Origin: Candidatus Methylomirabilota bacterium
Lineage (GTDB): Bacteria; Methylomirabilota; Methylomirabilia; Rokubacteriales; CSP1-6
NCBI GenBank assembly: GCA_035315345.1
Contig: DATFYA010000105.1
Location: 1 to 64,000 of the forward strand
Reading direction: 5' to 3'
Length of the DNA: 64,000 nucleotides
The notes beneath the pieces were generated by a model. The model was not told where the DNA came from. It ran no database searches and saw only the letters and a list, made by a program, of their open reading frames with translations. Positions 36,220-45,154 of the stretch are shown piece by piece. Numbering within the stretch: the first letter of the stretch is position 1; each line of letters opens with the position of its first letter. Made by a program: the position numbers and the translations under genes.

Positions 36220-37359
36220 TCAGCGCTCGCCGAGGGCCTTCTGGACCGCGCGCACCCCGGCGCCCAGATCGACGGGGTGCCCCAGCTCCTGCAGCACCTG
36301 CTCGAGGGCGGCGAGGGCGGTGATCACGTCGAAGTCCGCGACGTAGCCCATGTGGCCGAGACGGAAGACCCGCCCTTTCATCTCCCCCTGCCCGCCCGCG
36401 ATGGTGATGTTGTGCGAGGTCGAGTAGGTCGAGAGCACCGCCTCGCTGTCCATCCCGCGCGGCGCCACCACCGCGGTCAGCGCGGGGCTGGGCGTGGCCT
36501 TCGCGAACAGCTCGAGGCCGAGGGCCTCCACCCCGCCGCGCGTCGCCCGGGCCAGCCGCTCGTGACGGCGGAACACGCCGGGCAGCGTCTCGGTCTCGAT
36601 CATCTTCAGCACTTCGCGCAGCCCCACGAAGATGGAGACCGCGGGCGTGAAGCGGCACTCGTTGCGGGCCACGAACTTCCGCTCGGTGGCGATGTCGAAG
36701 TAGTACTTGGGCAGCCGGGACGCCTTCGCGTGGCCCCACGCCTTCTCGGACAGCGCGCAGAAGGAGAGACCCGGCGGCAGCATCAGCCCCTTCTGGGACC
36801 CGGCCACCACCACGTCCACGCCCCACTCGTCCATGCGCAGGTCGGCGATGCCGAGGCTCGACACCGCGTCCACCACCAGGATGGCCCCGGTGTCGCGAGT
36901 GACCGCCGCGATGCCTCGGACATCGTGGAGGACACCGGTCGACGACTCGCTGTGCTGCATCAGGACCGCCTTGGCCTCCGGATGCGCGCGCAGCGCCTGC
37001 TCGAAGGCCTCCGCGGGCACCGTGTGGCCGAACGGCGCGTCCAGCGGGATCACCGTGATGCCGTAGGTGCGGCAGATCTCGTCCCAGCGCTCGCCGAACT
37101 TGCCGGCCCGCAGCACCAGGGCGGTGTCCCCCGCGGACAGGGTATTGACCACCGCCGCCTCGAGCGCGCCGGTGCCCGACGCGGTGAACGGGATCACGTC
37201 CTGGCTCGTCTGGAAGAGTCGCTTGAGCCCGGCGCGGACCTCGATGAACAGCGCCTCGTACTCCGGCGTCCGATGGTGGATCATCGGCCGGGCCATCGCC
37301 AGCAGGACGTTCGACGGCACGGGGGTGGGACCCGGCGCCATCAGGTAGTACTTCTTCAT
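36220..37359 (-). CDS. Class V aminotransferase (serine/alanine-glyoxylate type)
   Basis: 379 aa PLP enzyme. It starts MKKYYLMAPGPTPVPSNVL, with HHRTPEYEALF, FTASGTGALEAAVVN, HSESSTGVLHDVRGI, ILVVDAVSSLGI (PLP-binding Asp) and VVVAGSQKGLMLPPGLSF with the PLP lysine. Family members catalyse serine-glyoxylate, alanine-glyoxylate or phosphoserine transamination. AAGGAG precedes ATG 37359. First gene of a long minus-strand run, with a histidine phosphatase next. Confidence 0.9.
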   Translation of the reverse strand: MKKYYLMAPGPTPVPSNVLLAMARPMIHHRTPEYEALFIEVRAGLKRLFQTSQDVIPFTASGTGALEAAVVNTLSAGDTALVLRAGKFGERWDEICRTYGITVIPLDAPFGHTVPAEAFEQALRAHPEAKAVLMQHSESSTGVLHDVRGIAAVTRDTGAILVVDAVSSLGIADLRMDEWGVDVVVAGSQKGLMLPPGLSFCALSEKAWGHAKASRLPKYYFDIATERKFVARNECRFTPAVSIFVGLREVLKMIETETLPGVFRRHERLARATRGGVEALGLELFAKATPSPALTAVVAPRGMDSEAVLSTYSTSHNITIAGGQGEMKGRVFRLGHMGYVADFDVITALAALEQVLQELGHPVDLGAGVRAVQKALGER

Positions 37360-37392
37360 TGCAGGCTCCTTGTGCCTCAGGTTGACCCGAAC

Positions 37393-37422
37393 ACGGTAGC
37401 AGAACCCCGCGATACGTTGCAA
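37393..37422 (-). promoter_or_regulatory. Possible promoter of the aminotransferase operon
   Basis: Minus strand TTGCAA (37422-37417), 18-bp spacer, TACCGT (37398-37393), 34 bases before ATG 37359. Moderate match only; an overlapping TTGATT lies 5 bp upstream. Confidence 0.4.
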
Positions 37423-37525
37423 TCAACTCACCCCCGGAATGCCGCGTACCATTGCGGCGTGACCTCCGGCGGGACGGCGGCAATCCGGCTCGTGACGGGG
37501 GCGCTCACGGTGCCGGACCGGCGTC

Positions 37526-37816
37526 GTGATCGTGGTCGGGGTCGGCTTCTTCTTCGATCTCCGATTGCCGGGGCTCGGCCGCGGCCTGCCGGTGAGCGCC
37601 CTGTCCGCGCACCTGCTGACATGGGCGCGCCTGGGCTTCGGCGTGGTGCTGCCAACCGGCTTCATGATGTTCGCGGCCCACGCCACCGAGCTCGCGAGCA
37701 ATCCCGCCTTCCGCCTGATCCTGATCGCGGCCGCCGTGCTCGAGGCCTCCGCCTTCCAGCAGTGGCCGTTCAAGTCGGTGGGGCGATGGGACGTGGCGCC
37801 GGCCACTCCCGCGTAG
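37526..37816 (+). pseudogene. N-terminally truncated small membrane protein remnant
   Basis: 96 codons: GVGFFFDLRLPGLGRGLPV, then LTWARLGFGVVLPTGFMMFAAHATELASNPAFRL and a final PFKSVGRWD. This matches the middle and end of a family of about 150-aa, four-helix membrane proteins with FDLRLLGL and FAAHATEL motifs (recalled, DUF6644-like), but the first helix is missing and the sequence upstream does not supply it. It may be a remnant, or a short gene starting at GTG 37526. Confidence 0.45.
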
Positions 37817-37828
37817 GGTGCGCTCGGG

Positions 37829-39352
37829 CTATCCGCGCCGGACCGACCGCCCCAGTGCGGTCACGAACACCGCATCCCGTCCCGCCGCGTGCGGGGAGAA
37901 GAACGCGACCACCTCGCGATCGTAGAAGGTCAGGCCGGTCGCCCCGAAGCGCTGACCGTACGCGCCCAGGTAGAGCCGCCCTCCGATCAGCCCCGCCTCG
38001 AGATTCACGAGCCGGTAGCCGCGATTGCCCCAGCGATCCAGCGCGCGCGTCAGGTCGGCGAGGAAGAAGACGGTCGCGCTCGACTGGCCGCCCAGCGGCT
38101 GCTCGAGGCACAGGAACGCGGCGTCATCCCGCACGGTGCCGGACCGCAGGGACAGGAGCCCGTGCGCGGCGCGGTCGTAGAAATACGCGCCCGGCGCGAT
38201 GCCGTCCACGGCGTGGATGGCGAGGTAGAGATCGACCTGCCCGGCGGAGGCGTCGGCGGGGACGCCGCGGGTGGCGTGATAGAGCGCGCTCGACAGGGCC
38301 TCGACGCCGATCGCCTCGCCGGAGAACTCGCGCGTCGAGCCGCGGCGGGTGATCGTCTCGCCCAGCGAGCGTCCCGCTTCAGCGCTCGGCGCGGGCAGCG
38401 CGATCGGATCGGCCGCCCCGGTGTCGCGGCGTGGCGTAGTCTCGGCGCGGCCGCGCTCGCGCCATTCCTCGACCTCGGCCTCGGAGTCGAGGCGCGAGTC
38501 CTCGAGGGCCCGGCGGAGGAGCGGATAGTCGATCTCGCGTGCGGACAGCGGGATCACCTCGGGCGCGAGCGCGGTCACCAGCGGTGGCGCGGAAGCCGGG
38601 CGGCCGGCCGCGCCCACCGGCACGACGACCAGCACGGATTCCTTCGAGGCATCGAGCCCGAGCAGCGCGTCCATCTCGACGTCCACGAAGCCGGCGACGA
38701 GGCGGGCCGGCAGGCGGAGCGCCCGCGCCGCGGCGAGCAGCTGGGCCAGGAGCGTGCCCGAATCCCAGAAGAGGTGGCGGTAGCCGCGCGCCTGGTACTT
38801 CCAGGTATTCCGCCAGTAGATCGCGGACAGCACGATCGACGCCGGTTGCTCGGCCACCGCGTGGTCGGCGGCGGCGAGCGCGACTGCGCCGCGGAAATCA
38901 CCGGCCCGGAGACGGCGCAGGCTGAAGTCGCCGGGGTTGAAGTGATAGACGCCCGGGTCGAGGCCGGCGACGTCGCCGGCCACCACGTACGCCTCGGTCT
39001 GATAGAGCGCGCCGGTCGACGCGGCGGCGCGGAAGTGGACCTGGGTGCCGCCCGGATAGGTCTTGACCCGCGTCACGCCGGCCGAGAAGAAGAGCAGCGC
39101 GGCCAGGCGGTGCAGGTCGAGCGGCGGAGCGGGCGCGGGCGGCGGACCCGGCGCCAGGGCGTCGAACGTGTCGACGGCGAGCGCGGGCAGATCGGTGGGC
39201 AGACGCAGGGGCTCGATCGCCGGGTAGATCTTGAACGGCAGCGGCTTGATCTCCCAGTCCAGGGCCTGGCCGCGGCGCCGCACCGATTCGGGAGAGTGCG
39301 CGGTGCGGTCGTGGTACTGCCGCGCGCCCGCGATCTCGCGATTGCTGGAAAT
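37829..39352 (-). CDS. SagB-type tandem nitroreductase (ThcOx-like) oxidoreductase
   Basis: About 507 aa with two flavin nitroreductase-type halves. The first (about 80-260) has GGTQVHFRAAASTGALYQTEAYVV and YWRNTWKYQARGYRHLFWDSG. The second (about 325-500) starts SLGETITRRGSTREFSGE and has RGYRLVNLEAGLIGGRLYLGA. SagB/ThcOx enzymes oxidise azolines, but no scaffold, cyclodehydratase or precursor peptide is here. The family N-terminus (SNREIAGARQYHDRTAHSPESV) continues upstream of the first GTG (39283) up to the mtnA stop, where no ATG/GTG/TTG exists. ATT at 39352 is the likely start. Confidence 0.8.
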   Translation of the reverse strand: MSSNREIAGARQYHDRTAHSPESVRRRGQALDWEIKPLPFKIYPAIEPLRLPTDLPALAVDTFDALAPGPPPAPAPPLDLHRLAALLFFSAGVTRVKTYPGGTQVHFRAAASTGALYQTEAYVVAGDVAGLDPGVYHFNPGDFSLRRLRAGDFRGAVALAAADHAVAEQPASIVLSAIYWRNTWKYQARGYRHLFWDSGTLLAQLLAAARALRLPARLVAGFVDVEMDALLGLDASKESVLVVVPVGAAGRPASAPPLVTALAPEVIPLSAREIDYPLLRRALEDSRLDSEAEVEEWRERGRAETTPRRDTGAADPIALPAPSAEAGRSLGETITRRGSTREFSGEAIGVEALSSALYHATRGVPADASAGQVDLYLAIHAVDGIAPGAYFYDRAAHGLLSLRSGTVRDDAAFLCLEQPLGGQSSATVFFLADLTRALDRWGNRGYRLVNLEAGLIGGRLYLGAYGQRFGATGLTFYDREVVAFFSPHAAGRDAVFVTALGRSVRRG

Positions 39353-39367
39353 GAGGCTCGCCGGACG

Positions 39368-40384
39368 CTAGGTGAAGTGGTACGGCGGGCGTACCACGCC
39401 CCGCTCGGTGATGATCGCGGTGATCAGCTCCGCGGGCGTGACGTCGAAGGCCGGGTTGAACACCGGCGAATCCGCCGGCGCGGTCTGCCGGCCCGCCACC
39501 CCGCGCACCTCGGCGGCGTCTCGCTCCTCGATGACGATGGCGCCGCCGTCCGGGATGGACGGGTCGATGGTGGACCAGGGCGCGGCCACGTAGAACGGGA
39601 TCCGGTGGTGACGCGCGAGCACCGCGACCGAGTACGTGCCGATCTTGTTCGCGGTGTCCCCGTTGGCCGCGATGCGATCGGCGCCGGTGACCACCAGGTC
39701 CACCTCGCCCCGCTGCATGACGAAGCCCGCCGCCACGTCGGAGATCAGCCGGTGGGGGATGCCCTCCCGGGCCAGCTCCCACGCGGTGAGCCGCGAGCCC
39801 TGCATGACCGGTCGCGTCTCGTCCACCCACACCATGGCGAGACGGCCGCGCGCGTGCGCCGCGCGGATGACCCCGACCGCGGTGCCGTAGCCGGCGGTGG
39901 CCAGCGCGCCCGCATTGCAGTGGGTCAGCACGCGCGCCCCCTCCGGCACCAGCGCCACGCCGTAGGCGCCCATGGCGTGGTTGGCCGCGAGGTCCTCGGC
40001 CTGGATCGCGCGGGCCTCGGCGAGCAGCCGCTCGGCCAGCGCGGGCGCCGGCAGATCGGGGCCGGCGTCGATCACCCCGCGCATCCGGTCGAGGGCCCAG
40101 AAGAGATTGACCGCGGTGGGGCGGGTCGCGGCGAGCCCCTTGATCGCGTCCTCGAGATCCGAGCGCAGCGCCGAGGCGTCCCGCGCCGCGCTCTCGCGCG
40201 CGGCCAGGACCAGGCCGTAGGCCGCGGCCACCCCGATCGCGGGCGCGCCCCGCACCACCAGGCGGCGGATGGCGTCGGCCACCTCGGCCCAGGACGCGCA
40301 GGAGCGCTCGACCTCCTCGGCGGGCAGGCGCGTCTGGTCGAGGAGCACGAGACGCCCGTTCTCCCAGCGCACCGGGTTGATCAT
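39368..40384 (-). CDS. mtnA: Methylthioribose-1-phosphate isomerase
   Basis: 338 aa. Family marks: IRRLVVRGAPAIGVAAAYG, RPTAVNLFWALDRM, VLTHCNAGALATAGYGTAVG, VWVDETRPVMQGSRLTAWEL and VTGADRIAANGDTANKIGTY, with the catalytic Cys (THCNAG) and Asp (TGADRI). Acts in methionine salvage, aldose to ketose conversion. The ATG overlaps the DUF167 gene stop (ATGA). Other salvage genes are absent here. Confidence 0.95.
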   Translation of the reverse strand: MINPVRWENGRLVLLDQTRLPAEEVERSCASWAEVADAIRRLVVRGAPAIGVAAAYGLVLAARESAARDASALRSDLEDAIKGLAATRPTAVNLFWALDRMRGVIDAGPDLPAPALAERLLAEARAIQAEDLAANHAMGAYGVALVPEGARVLTHCNAGALATAGYGTAVGVIRAAHARGRLAMVWVDETRPVMQGSRLTAWELAREGIPHRLISDVAAGFVMQRGEVDLVVTGADRIAANGDTANKIGTYSVAVLARHHRIPFYVAAPWSTIDPSIPDGGAIVIEERDAAEVRGVAGRQTAPADSPVFNPAFDVTPAELITAIITERGVVRPPYHFT

Positions 40385-40683
40385 GGCCGTGCGCTCCGCC
40401 GGGGCGGGATCGGGGCCGACCCGATGCGGAACACCTTGTCGCGCGAGGCGGCGCCCCGCACCAGCACGATCCGCGAGATCGGCACGTCGAAGGCCTCGGC
40501 CAGCACGCGGCTGACCGCACGGTTCGCCTCGCCGTCGTGGGGCGACGCGGTCACCCGCACCCGCAGCGTCTCATCCTGCCAGCCGACCACTTCGTTCTGC
40601 CGGGCGCGCGGCTGCACCCGCACGTGGAGGACCGAGGGGGAGAGGACCGAGGGATGGCCCCTAGCCGGCGTCCTGGCTGGCAT
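40381..40683 (-). CDS. yggU: DUF167 (YggU) family protein
   Basis: 100 aa. The domain LHVRVQPRARQNEVVGW, LRVRVTASPHDGEANRAVSRVLAEAF and ISRIVLVRGAASRDKVFRI covers residues about 18-90. Function unknown. The ORF start overlaps the divIVA 3' end by 23 bp; a later start such as the GTG in HVRVQ is possible. DUF167 beside yggT, proC and yggS is a widespread arrangement. Confidence 0.85.
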   Translation of the reverse strand: MPARTPARGHPSVLSPSVLHVRVQPRARQNEVVGWQDETLRVRVTASPHDGEANRAVSRVLAEAFDVPISRIVLVRGAASRDKVFRIGSAPIPPRRSARP

Positions 40684-41134
40684 CGTGCTCGAGGTCCTGG
40701 TCCAGCAGCCGCTGGTACATGTCCACGGTCGCCCGCAGCGACTCGGCGAGCTGCCGCCGCGTGCGCTTGAGCTGGCTGATCTGGGCCTGGATGGCGGCCT
40801 CGGCGGTGCGGGCGGACTCGATGGTCTTCTCGCCCTGCATCTCCGCCTCCTTGATGAGCAGCTGAGCCTCGCGCCGGGCGTTGTCCTTCATCTCCTCGAC
40901 CATCCGCTGGGTGGTGACCAGCGTCTCCTGGAGCATGCGCTCGCGCTGCTCGAGCCCGCGAGTGCGCTCCTCGGCGGCCTGCAGGTGCTCCTTCAGGAGA
41001 GTGTTCTCCTTGAGGAGCGCCTCGTAGTCGGCGGCCAGGTCCTCGAGGAAGGTGTCCACCTCCTGGACGTCGAAGCCGCGGAACATCCGGACGGTGAACT
41101 GCTGCTGACGGATATCCATGGGCGTGATACGCAC
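40661..41134 (-). CDS. divIVA: DivIVA-domain coiled-coil protein
   Basis: 157 aa. The N-terminal membrane-curvature-binding DivIVA motif is ITPMDIRQQQFTVRMFRGFD then VDTFLEDLAADYEALLKEN, followed by a long continuous coiled coil to about residue 140. It recruits partners to the poles or septum. Start GTG 41134. It lies downstream of ftsZ-pgeF-yggS-proC-yggT, as in many Gram-positive-like cluster orders. Confidence 0.9.
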   Translation of the reverse strand: MRITPMDIRQQQFTVRMFRGFDVQEVDTFLEDLAADYEALLKENTLLKEHLQAAEERTRGLEQRERMLQETLVTTQRMVEEMKDNARREAQLLIKEAEMQGEKTIESARTAEAAIQAQISQLKRTRRQLAESLRATVDMYQRLLDQDLEHDASQDAG

Positions 41135-41144
41135 GGCAGCCTCC

Positions 41145-41414
41145 TCAATGCACCTGGCGCAGGCTCGACAGGACCACCCGCTCCACGAACTGGATGGCGA
41201 TGATGACGATCAGCGGGGAGAAATCGAGCCCGCCGGTCTTCCACGGCGGCAGGAGACGCCGGACCGGCGCGAGCACCGGCTCGGTCACCTGCCGCAGGAA
41301 CTGGACGATGGGATTGCGTGGATCCGGGCTCACCCACGTGATCAGGGCCGCCGCGATGATCACCCACGAGTACAAGCTGAGGAGCCAGCCGAGGAAGTCC
41401 ACGAAGCCGTCCAC
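41145..41414 (-). CDS. yggT: YggT-family membrane protein
   Basis: 89 aa, one YggT repeat: two helices (LLSLYSWVIIAAALITWV and FSPLIVIIAIQFVERVVL) around NPIVQFLRQVTEPVLAPVRRLLPP. Linked with cell shape and division in several groups. The start overlaps the proC stop. Confidence 0.9.
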   Translation of the reverse strand: MDGFVDFLGWLLSLYSWVIIAAALITWVSPDPRNPIVQFLRQVTEPVLAPVRRLLPPWKTGGLDFSPLIVIIAIQFVERVVLSSLRQVH

Positions 41415-42235
41415 TAGCGCTTGCCTCCGAGCTCGCGCGAGCGCAGGGTGGCTCGCTCGACCGCGCTGATGAATGTCCGCCGCACGCCTCCTTCTTCCAG
41501 CGCGGTGATCCCGGCGATCGTGGTCCCGCCGGGGGAGGACACCATGTCCTTGAGCTGCGCCGGATGCATTCCGGTCTCGAGGATGAGCCGGGCCGAGCCC
41601 AGCACGGTCTGGGTGGCCAGGGTCATGGCGGTCGCGCGATCGAGCCCCATCCGCACCCCGCCGTCGGCCAGCGATTCGATCACGATCGCCACGTAGGCGG
41701 GGCCGGAGCCCGACAGGCCGGTCACCGCATCGAGCGCCTCTTCGTCCAGCACCACCACGCGGCCCACCGCGGCGAACAACTCCTGGGCCAGCTCCAGGTC
41801 GCCGGCGTCGAGCCCCTCGGACCGCGCGATCGCGGTGACGCCCTCCAGCACGAGCGCGGGGGTGTTGGGCATCACGCGGATGAGCCGCGCCGGCTTGCCG
41901 AGCCCGGCGCGCAAGGCGGACACCGGCACGCCGGCCGCGACCGAGATCAGCAGCTTGGCGCGACTCACCGAGCCGGCAATCTCCTGCAGGACCGACCCCA
42001 TGATCTGCGGCTTCACCGCGAGGATCACCACGTCGGCCTCGTCGACCATCTCCCGGTTGGACGCGGCGGCGCGGATGCCGTACTGCCGGGCCATCTGCTG
42101 GAGCCGATCGGCGCGCGCGTCGGTCGCGGCGATCGAGGCGGCCGGCACGAGCCCGGCCTGCAGCAACCCCTTGATGATGGCCTCGCCCATGTTGCCCGAG
42201 CCCAGGAAGCCCACCTTCTTGTCCTTGATGCTCAC
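41414..42235 (-). CDS. proC: Pyrroline-5-carboxylate reductase
   Basis: 273 aa. Rossmann start VGFLGSGNMGEAIIKGLL, then VILAVKPQIMGSVLQEI, LIRVMPNTPALVLEGVTAI, GLSGSGPAYVAIVIESLADGGV and KDMVSSPGGTTIAGI. Final step of proline synthesis with NAD(P)H. ATGA overlap with yggS upstream. Confidence 0.96.
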   Translation of the reverse strand: MSIKDKKVGFLGSGNMGEAIIKGLLQAGLVPAASIAATDARADRLQQMARQYGIRAAASNREMVDEADVVILAVKPQIMGSVLQEIAGSVSRAKLLISVAAGVPVSALRAGLGKPARLIRVMPNTPALVLEGVTAIARSEGLDAGDLELAQELFAAVGRVVVLDEEALDAVTGLSGSGPAYVAIVIESLADGGVRMGLDRATAMTLATQTVLGSARLILETGMHPAQLKDMVSSPGGTTIAGITALEEGGVRRTFISAVERATLRSRELGGKR

Positions 42236-42912
42236 GCGTGGCTCCCGGGCGATGCGGTGCGCGGGCCGAAGATGGCGGTACCCACGCGCACCATGGTGGC
42301 GCCCTCCTCGATCGCGACCTCGTAGTCGGCGCTCATCCCCATCGAGCAGTGCTCGAAGCCCAGCTCGTCGCGCAGCTCGCGCAGTCGCCGGAAATGCGGG
42401 CGCGTGTGCTCCGCGCTCTCGGCGGCCGGGGGAATCGCCATCAGCCCGCGCACCCGGAGCCCCGGCAGTCCCGCCACCGACTCGGCGAGGCGCTTGACCT
42501 CGGCCGGCGCGATGCCGCCCTTCTGCGGCTCGTCCCCCAGATTGACCTGCAACAGGACGTTCAAGACCCGATCACCGGCCCGGCGGGAGAGCTCGCCGGC
42601 CAGGTCGAGCCGGTCCACCGAATGGATCCAGTCGAACAGGCGCGCGGCGTCGCGGGCCTTGTTGGTCTGCAGCGATCCGATGAGATGCCACGGCACCGGG
42701 TGGCCCAGCTGCGCGATCTTCTCCTTGGCCTCCTGCACCCGGTTCTCTCCGAGGGCCGCGACCCCGGCCTCGATGGCCAGACGGATGCGCTCGGCTTCCA
42801 TGGTCTTGGAAACCGCGATGAGCAGGACATGGTCGGGGGAGCGACCGGCCCGCGCGCACGCCCGCGCGACGGCCTCCTGGACCCGCCCGAGGTTGGCGCG
42901 TATGTCCAGCAT
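42232..42912 (-). CDS. yggS: YggS-family PLP homeostasis protein
   Basis: 226 aa from ATG 42912; a further in-frame ATG at 42933 is possible, and neither has a clear ribosome site. The PLP lysine lies in LLIAVSKTMEA, followed by LGENRVQEAKEKIAQL, WHLIGSLQTNKA, VNLGDEPQKGGI and SMGMSADYEVAIEEGATMVRVGTAIFG. Holds and buffers pyridoxal phosphate; no catalytic function known. Confidence 0.94.
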   Translation of the reverse strand: MLDIRANLGRVQEAVARACARAGRSPDHVLLIAVSKTMEAERIRLAIEAGVAALGENRVQEAKEKIAQLGHPVPWHLIGSLQTNKARDAARLFDWIHSVDRLDLAGELSRRAGDRVLNVLLQVNLGDEPQKGGIAPAEVKRLAESVAGLPGLRVRGLMAIPPAAESAEHTRPHFRRLRELRDELGFEHCSMGMSADYEVAIEEGATMVRVGTAIFGPRTASPGSHA

Positions 42913-42948
42913 GAGTGGGGGGGATTCTAGCATGGCGGCCGGGGGCCG

Positions 42949-43743
42949 TCAGGCCCGGCGGAGGGTATCCGGCCCAGGGGCCGGCGACGATGTGGGCAGC
43001 GCGGCCACGGCGACCAGCCGGCCGGCCCCGCGCTCGCGGCGATAGGAGAAGAGGAGGTCGGGGCGGCATCCGGTGCAAAGCCCCAGCAGATCGACCCGTT
43101 CGGGGCCAACCCCGGCGGCCGCCAGCTGGTCCAGGTTCGCCCGCCACAGGTCGAGCATCCACTTGCCCGGCCCCTTCGGGAGGATCCAGCTGCGCCAGCC
43201 ACGGGGGAAGGCCGCCTCGAGGCGCTCCAGCACCGGGGCGTCCACCTCGTAGCAGCAGGGGCCGATCGAGGGCCCGATCGCCGCGACCAGATCGACCGCG
43301 GCGCTACCCGCCTCGACCAGCCGCCGAACCGCGGCCGTGACGACGGACTGGACGGTGCCCCGCCAGCCCGCGTGCACGCCGGCCAGGCGACCGGCCCGCG
43401 GATCGTACAGCACGATGGGCAGGCAGTCGGCGGTGGAGATGCAGAGCGGGAGCCCGGGGCGGGACGTGGCCAGCCCATCGGCGTGGCCCGCGAATCCACC
43501 CCGCTCGACCTCGATCACGTCGGCGCCGTGCACCTGGCGCGCGAACGCGGGCTCACCGACCAGGCCGCGGGAAGTCAGGAGGTCCCGTGACCCGGCGCCG
43601 AACGGCGGGCGCGGCACGGTGGGACGCGATACCCCGGGAAAGTGACGGGTCGTGAAGAGGTGCGGCAGGCCGCGAGCGGTCAGGAGGGGCGACGTCACGA
43701 AGTACGGCAGCTGCTCTTCCCGGCGCGCCCCGCTCGCGGTCAC
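42949..43743 (-). CDS. pgeF: Purine nucleoside phosphorylase/laccase-domain protein (YfiH/PgeF)
   Basis: 264 aa. The metal site is His in FARQVHGADVIEV, Cys in STADCLPIVLYD and His in LAGVHAGWRGTVQSV. The C-terminal LDLWRANLDQLAAAGV and RPDLLFSYRRERGAGR are typical. Known for peptidoglycan editing or purine nucleoside phosphorolysis. It directly follows ftsZ in transcription order, 120 bp apart with a REP-like hairpin between. GTG start. Confidence 0.92.
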   Translation of the reverse strand: MTASGARREEQLPYFVTSPLLTARGLPHLFTTRHFPGVSRPTVPRPPFGAGSRDLLTSRGLVGEPAFARQVHGADVIEVERGGFAGHADGLATSRPGLPLCISTADCLPIVLYDPRAGRLAGVHAGWRGTVQSVVTAAVRRLVEAGSAAVDLVAAIGPSIGPCCYEVDAPVLERLEAAFPRGWRSWILPKGPGKWMLDLWRANLDQLAAAGVGPERVDLLGLCTGCRPDLLFSYRRERGAGRLVAVAALPTSSPAPGPDTLRRA

Positions 43744-43800
43744 CCGCCCATTCTCTCACGAGTGCGGTTTGCCGCCGGCCGGGCCCTCTGGGCGTACTTG

Positions 43801-43844
43801 CTCACCTCCACCCTCTCCCCCGTCGAGGGGAGAGGGCAGGGTGA
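43801..43844. repeat. Extended REP-like palindrome between ftsZ and pgeF
   Basis: Core CCCTCTCCCC-CGTCGA-GGGGAGAGGG is a perfect 10-bp stem, flanked by CTCACC and GGGTGAG as imperfect outer arms. It shares its core with 25205-25223. It may attenuate transcription after ftsZ. Confidence 0.6.
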
Positions 43845-43863
43845 GCGGCATCCCACGCAGTCG

Positions 43864-45015
43864 CTAGTCGGCCTGCCGACGCAGGAACGCCGGCACGTCG
43901 AGATCCTCCTCCGCGGGCTCCTCGCCCTCGGCACGCAGATCGTTGATGCGCCGCCGCCAGTCCTTGGCCGGCGCGGCGCTCCGCGGCCCCGACGGGATCG
44001 GCACCACCTTGGGGCCGGGGATCGTCGCCTCCTTGCGCTCGGTGAAGCCGGTGGCGATGACGGTGATGCGGACCTCGTCCTGCAGGCTCTCGTCGAGCAC
44101 CGCGCCGAAGATGATGTTGGCCTCCTCGTGGGCGGCCTCCTGCACGATGCGCGCGGCCTCCTCGACCTCGTGGATCGAGAGATCGGAGCCGCCGGTGAAG
44201 TTGATCAGGATGCCGCGGGCGCCCTCGATCGAGGTCTCGTCCAGCAGCGGGCTGGCCACCGCCTTCTGCGCGGCGTCCAGCGCGCGGTGCTCGCCCTTGC
44301 CGGTGCCGGTGCCCATCAGGGCCATGCCCATGCCGGACATGATCGTGCGCACGTCGGCGAAGTCGAGGTTGATCAGTCCCGGGACCAGGATCAGGTCGGA
44401 GATGCCCTGCACCGCCTGCAGCAGCACGGTGTCCGCGACCTTGAAGGCCTCGAGTAACGGAGTGCCGCGGTCGACCACCGCGAGCAGCCGCTGGTTCGGG
44501 ATCGCGATCAGGGTGTCGACCACCGCACGCAGCTCGGCCATGCCCGCCTCGGCCTGGAGCGCGCGCTTGCGGCCCTCGAAGCCGAACGGCTTCGTCACCA
44601 CCGCCACCGTGAGGATGCCCAGCCCCTTGGCCACCGAGGCGACGATCGGCGCGGAGCCGGTGCCGGTGCCGCCGCCGAGGCCGGCGGTCACGAAGACCAT
44701 GTCCGCACCCTCGAGCACGGTCTTGATCTCGTTGCGATCCTCGAGCGCCGCGTTCTTGCCCACCTCGGGATCGGACCCGGCGCCGAGGCCGCCGGTGAGC
44801 CGCGCGCCGAGCTGCAGCTTCACCGGCGCGGGCGACGAGCGCAGAGCCTGCAGGTCCGTGTTGCCCACGATGAAGTCGACGCCGGTGAACGAGGCCGCCA
44901 TCATGCGGTTGACCGCGTTGGAGCCGCCTCCGCCGAGGCCGATCACCTTGATCTTCGCCGCCTCGCGCTCTTCCTCCAGCTCGAACACCGGCCGCCGCCC
45001 TTGAGAATGCTCCAT
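43864..45015 (-). CDS. ftsZ: Cell division protein FtsZ
   Basis: 383 aa tubulin-like GTPase. [33 protein letters not shown] (GTP signature) and the T7 loop [11 protein letters not shown] are intact. The C-terminal peptide [13 protein letters not shown] binds FtsA and other partners. ATG 45015 has a very good AAGGAGGAG site; the frame is open further upstream but is not needed. A 139-bp gap to ftsA could hold its own promoter. Last gene of the dcw cluster. Confidence 0.97.
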   Translation of the reverse strand: MEHSQGRRPVFELEEEREAAKIKVIGLGGGGSNAVNRMMAASFTGVDFIVGNTDLQALRSSPAPVKLQLGARLTGGLGAGSDPEVGKNAALEDRNEIKTVLEGADMVFVTAGLGGGTGTGSAPIVASVAKGLGILTVAVVTKPFGFEGRKRALQAEAGMAELRAVVDTLIAIPNQRLLAVVDRGTPLLEAFKVADTVLLQAVQGISDLILVPGLINLDFADVRTIMSGMGMALMGTGTGKGEHRALDAAQKAVASPLLDETSIEGARGILINFTGGSDLSIHEVEEAARIVQEAAHEEANIIFGAVLDESLQDEVRITVIATGFTERKEATIPGPKVVPIPSGPRSAAPAKDWRRRINDLRAEGEEPAEEDLDVPAFLRRQAD

Positions 45016-45154
45016 CGACTCCTCCTTGGGTTGCTCCGGCAGGGATTGTCCCCGCGGGGTCCGACCCTGTGGCTGCCGCTCCCGGACGTGCGGCACGGTG
45101 TTGAACAGCTCCGCCTGTCCGGCGGCGCGGGGAGGCTTGCCTCCGCCGCCCTTC

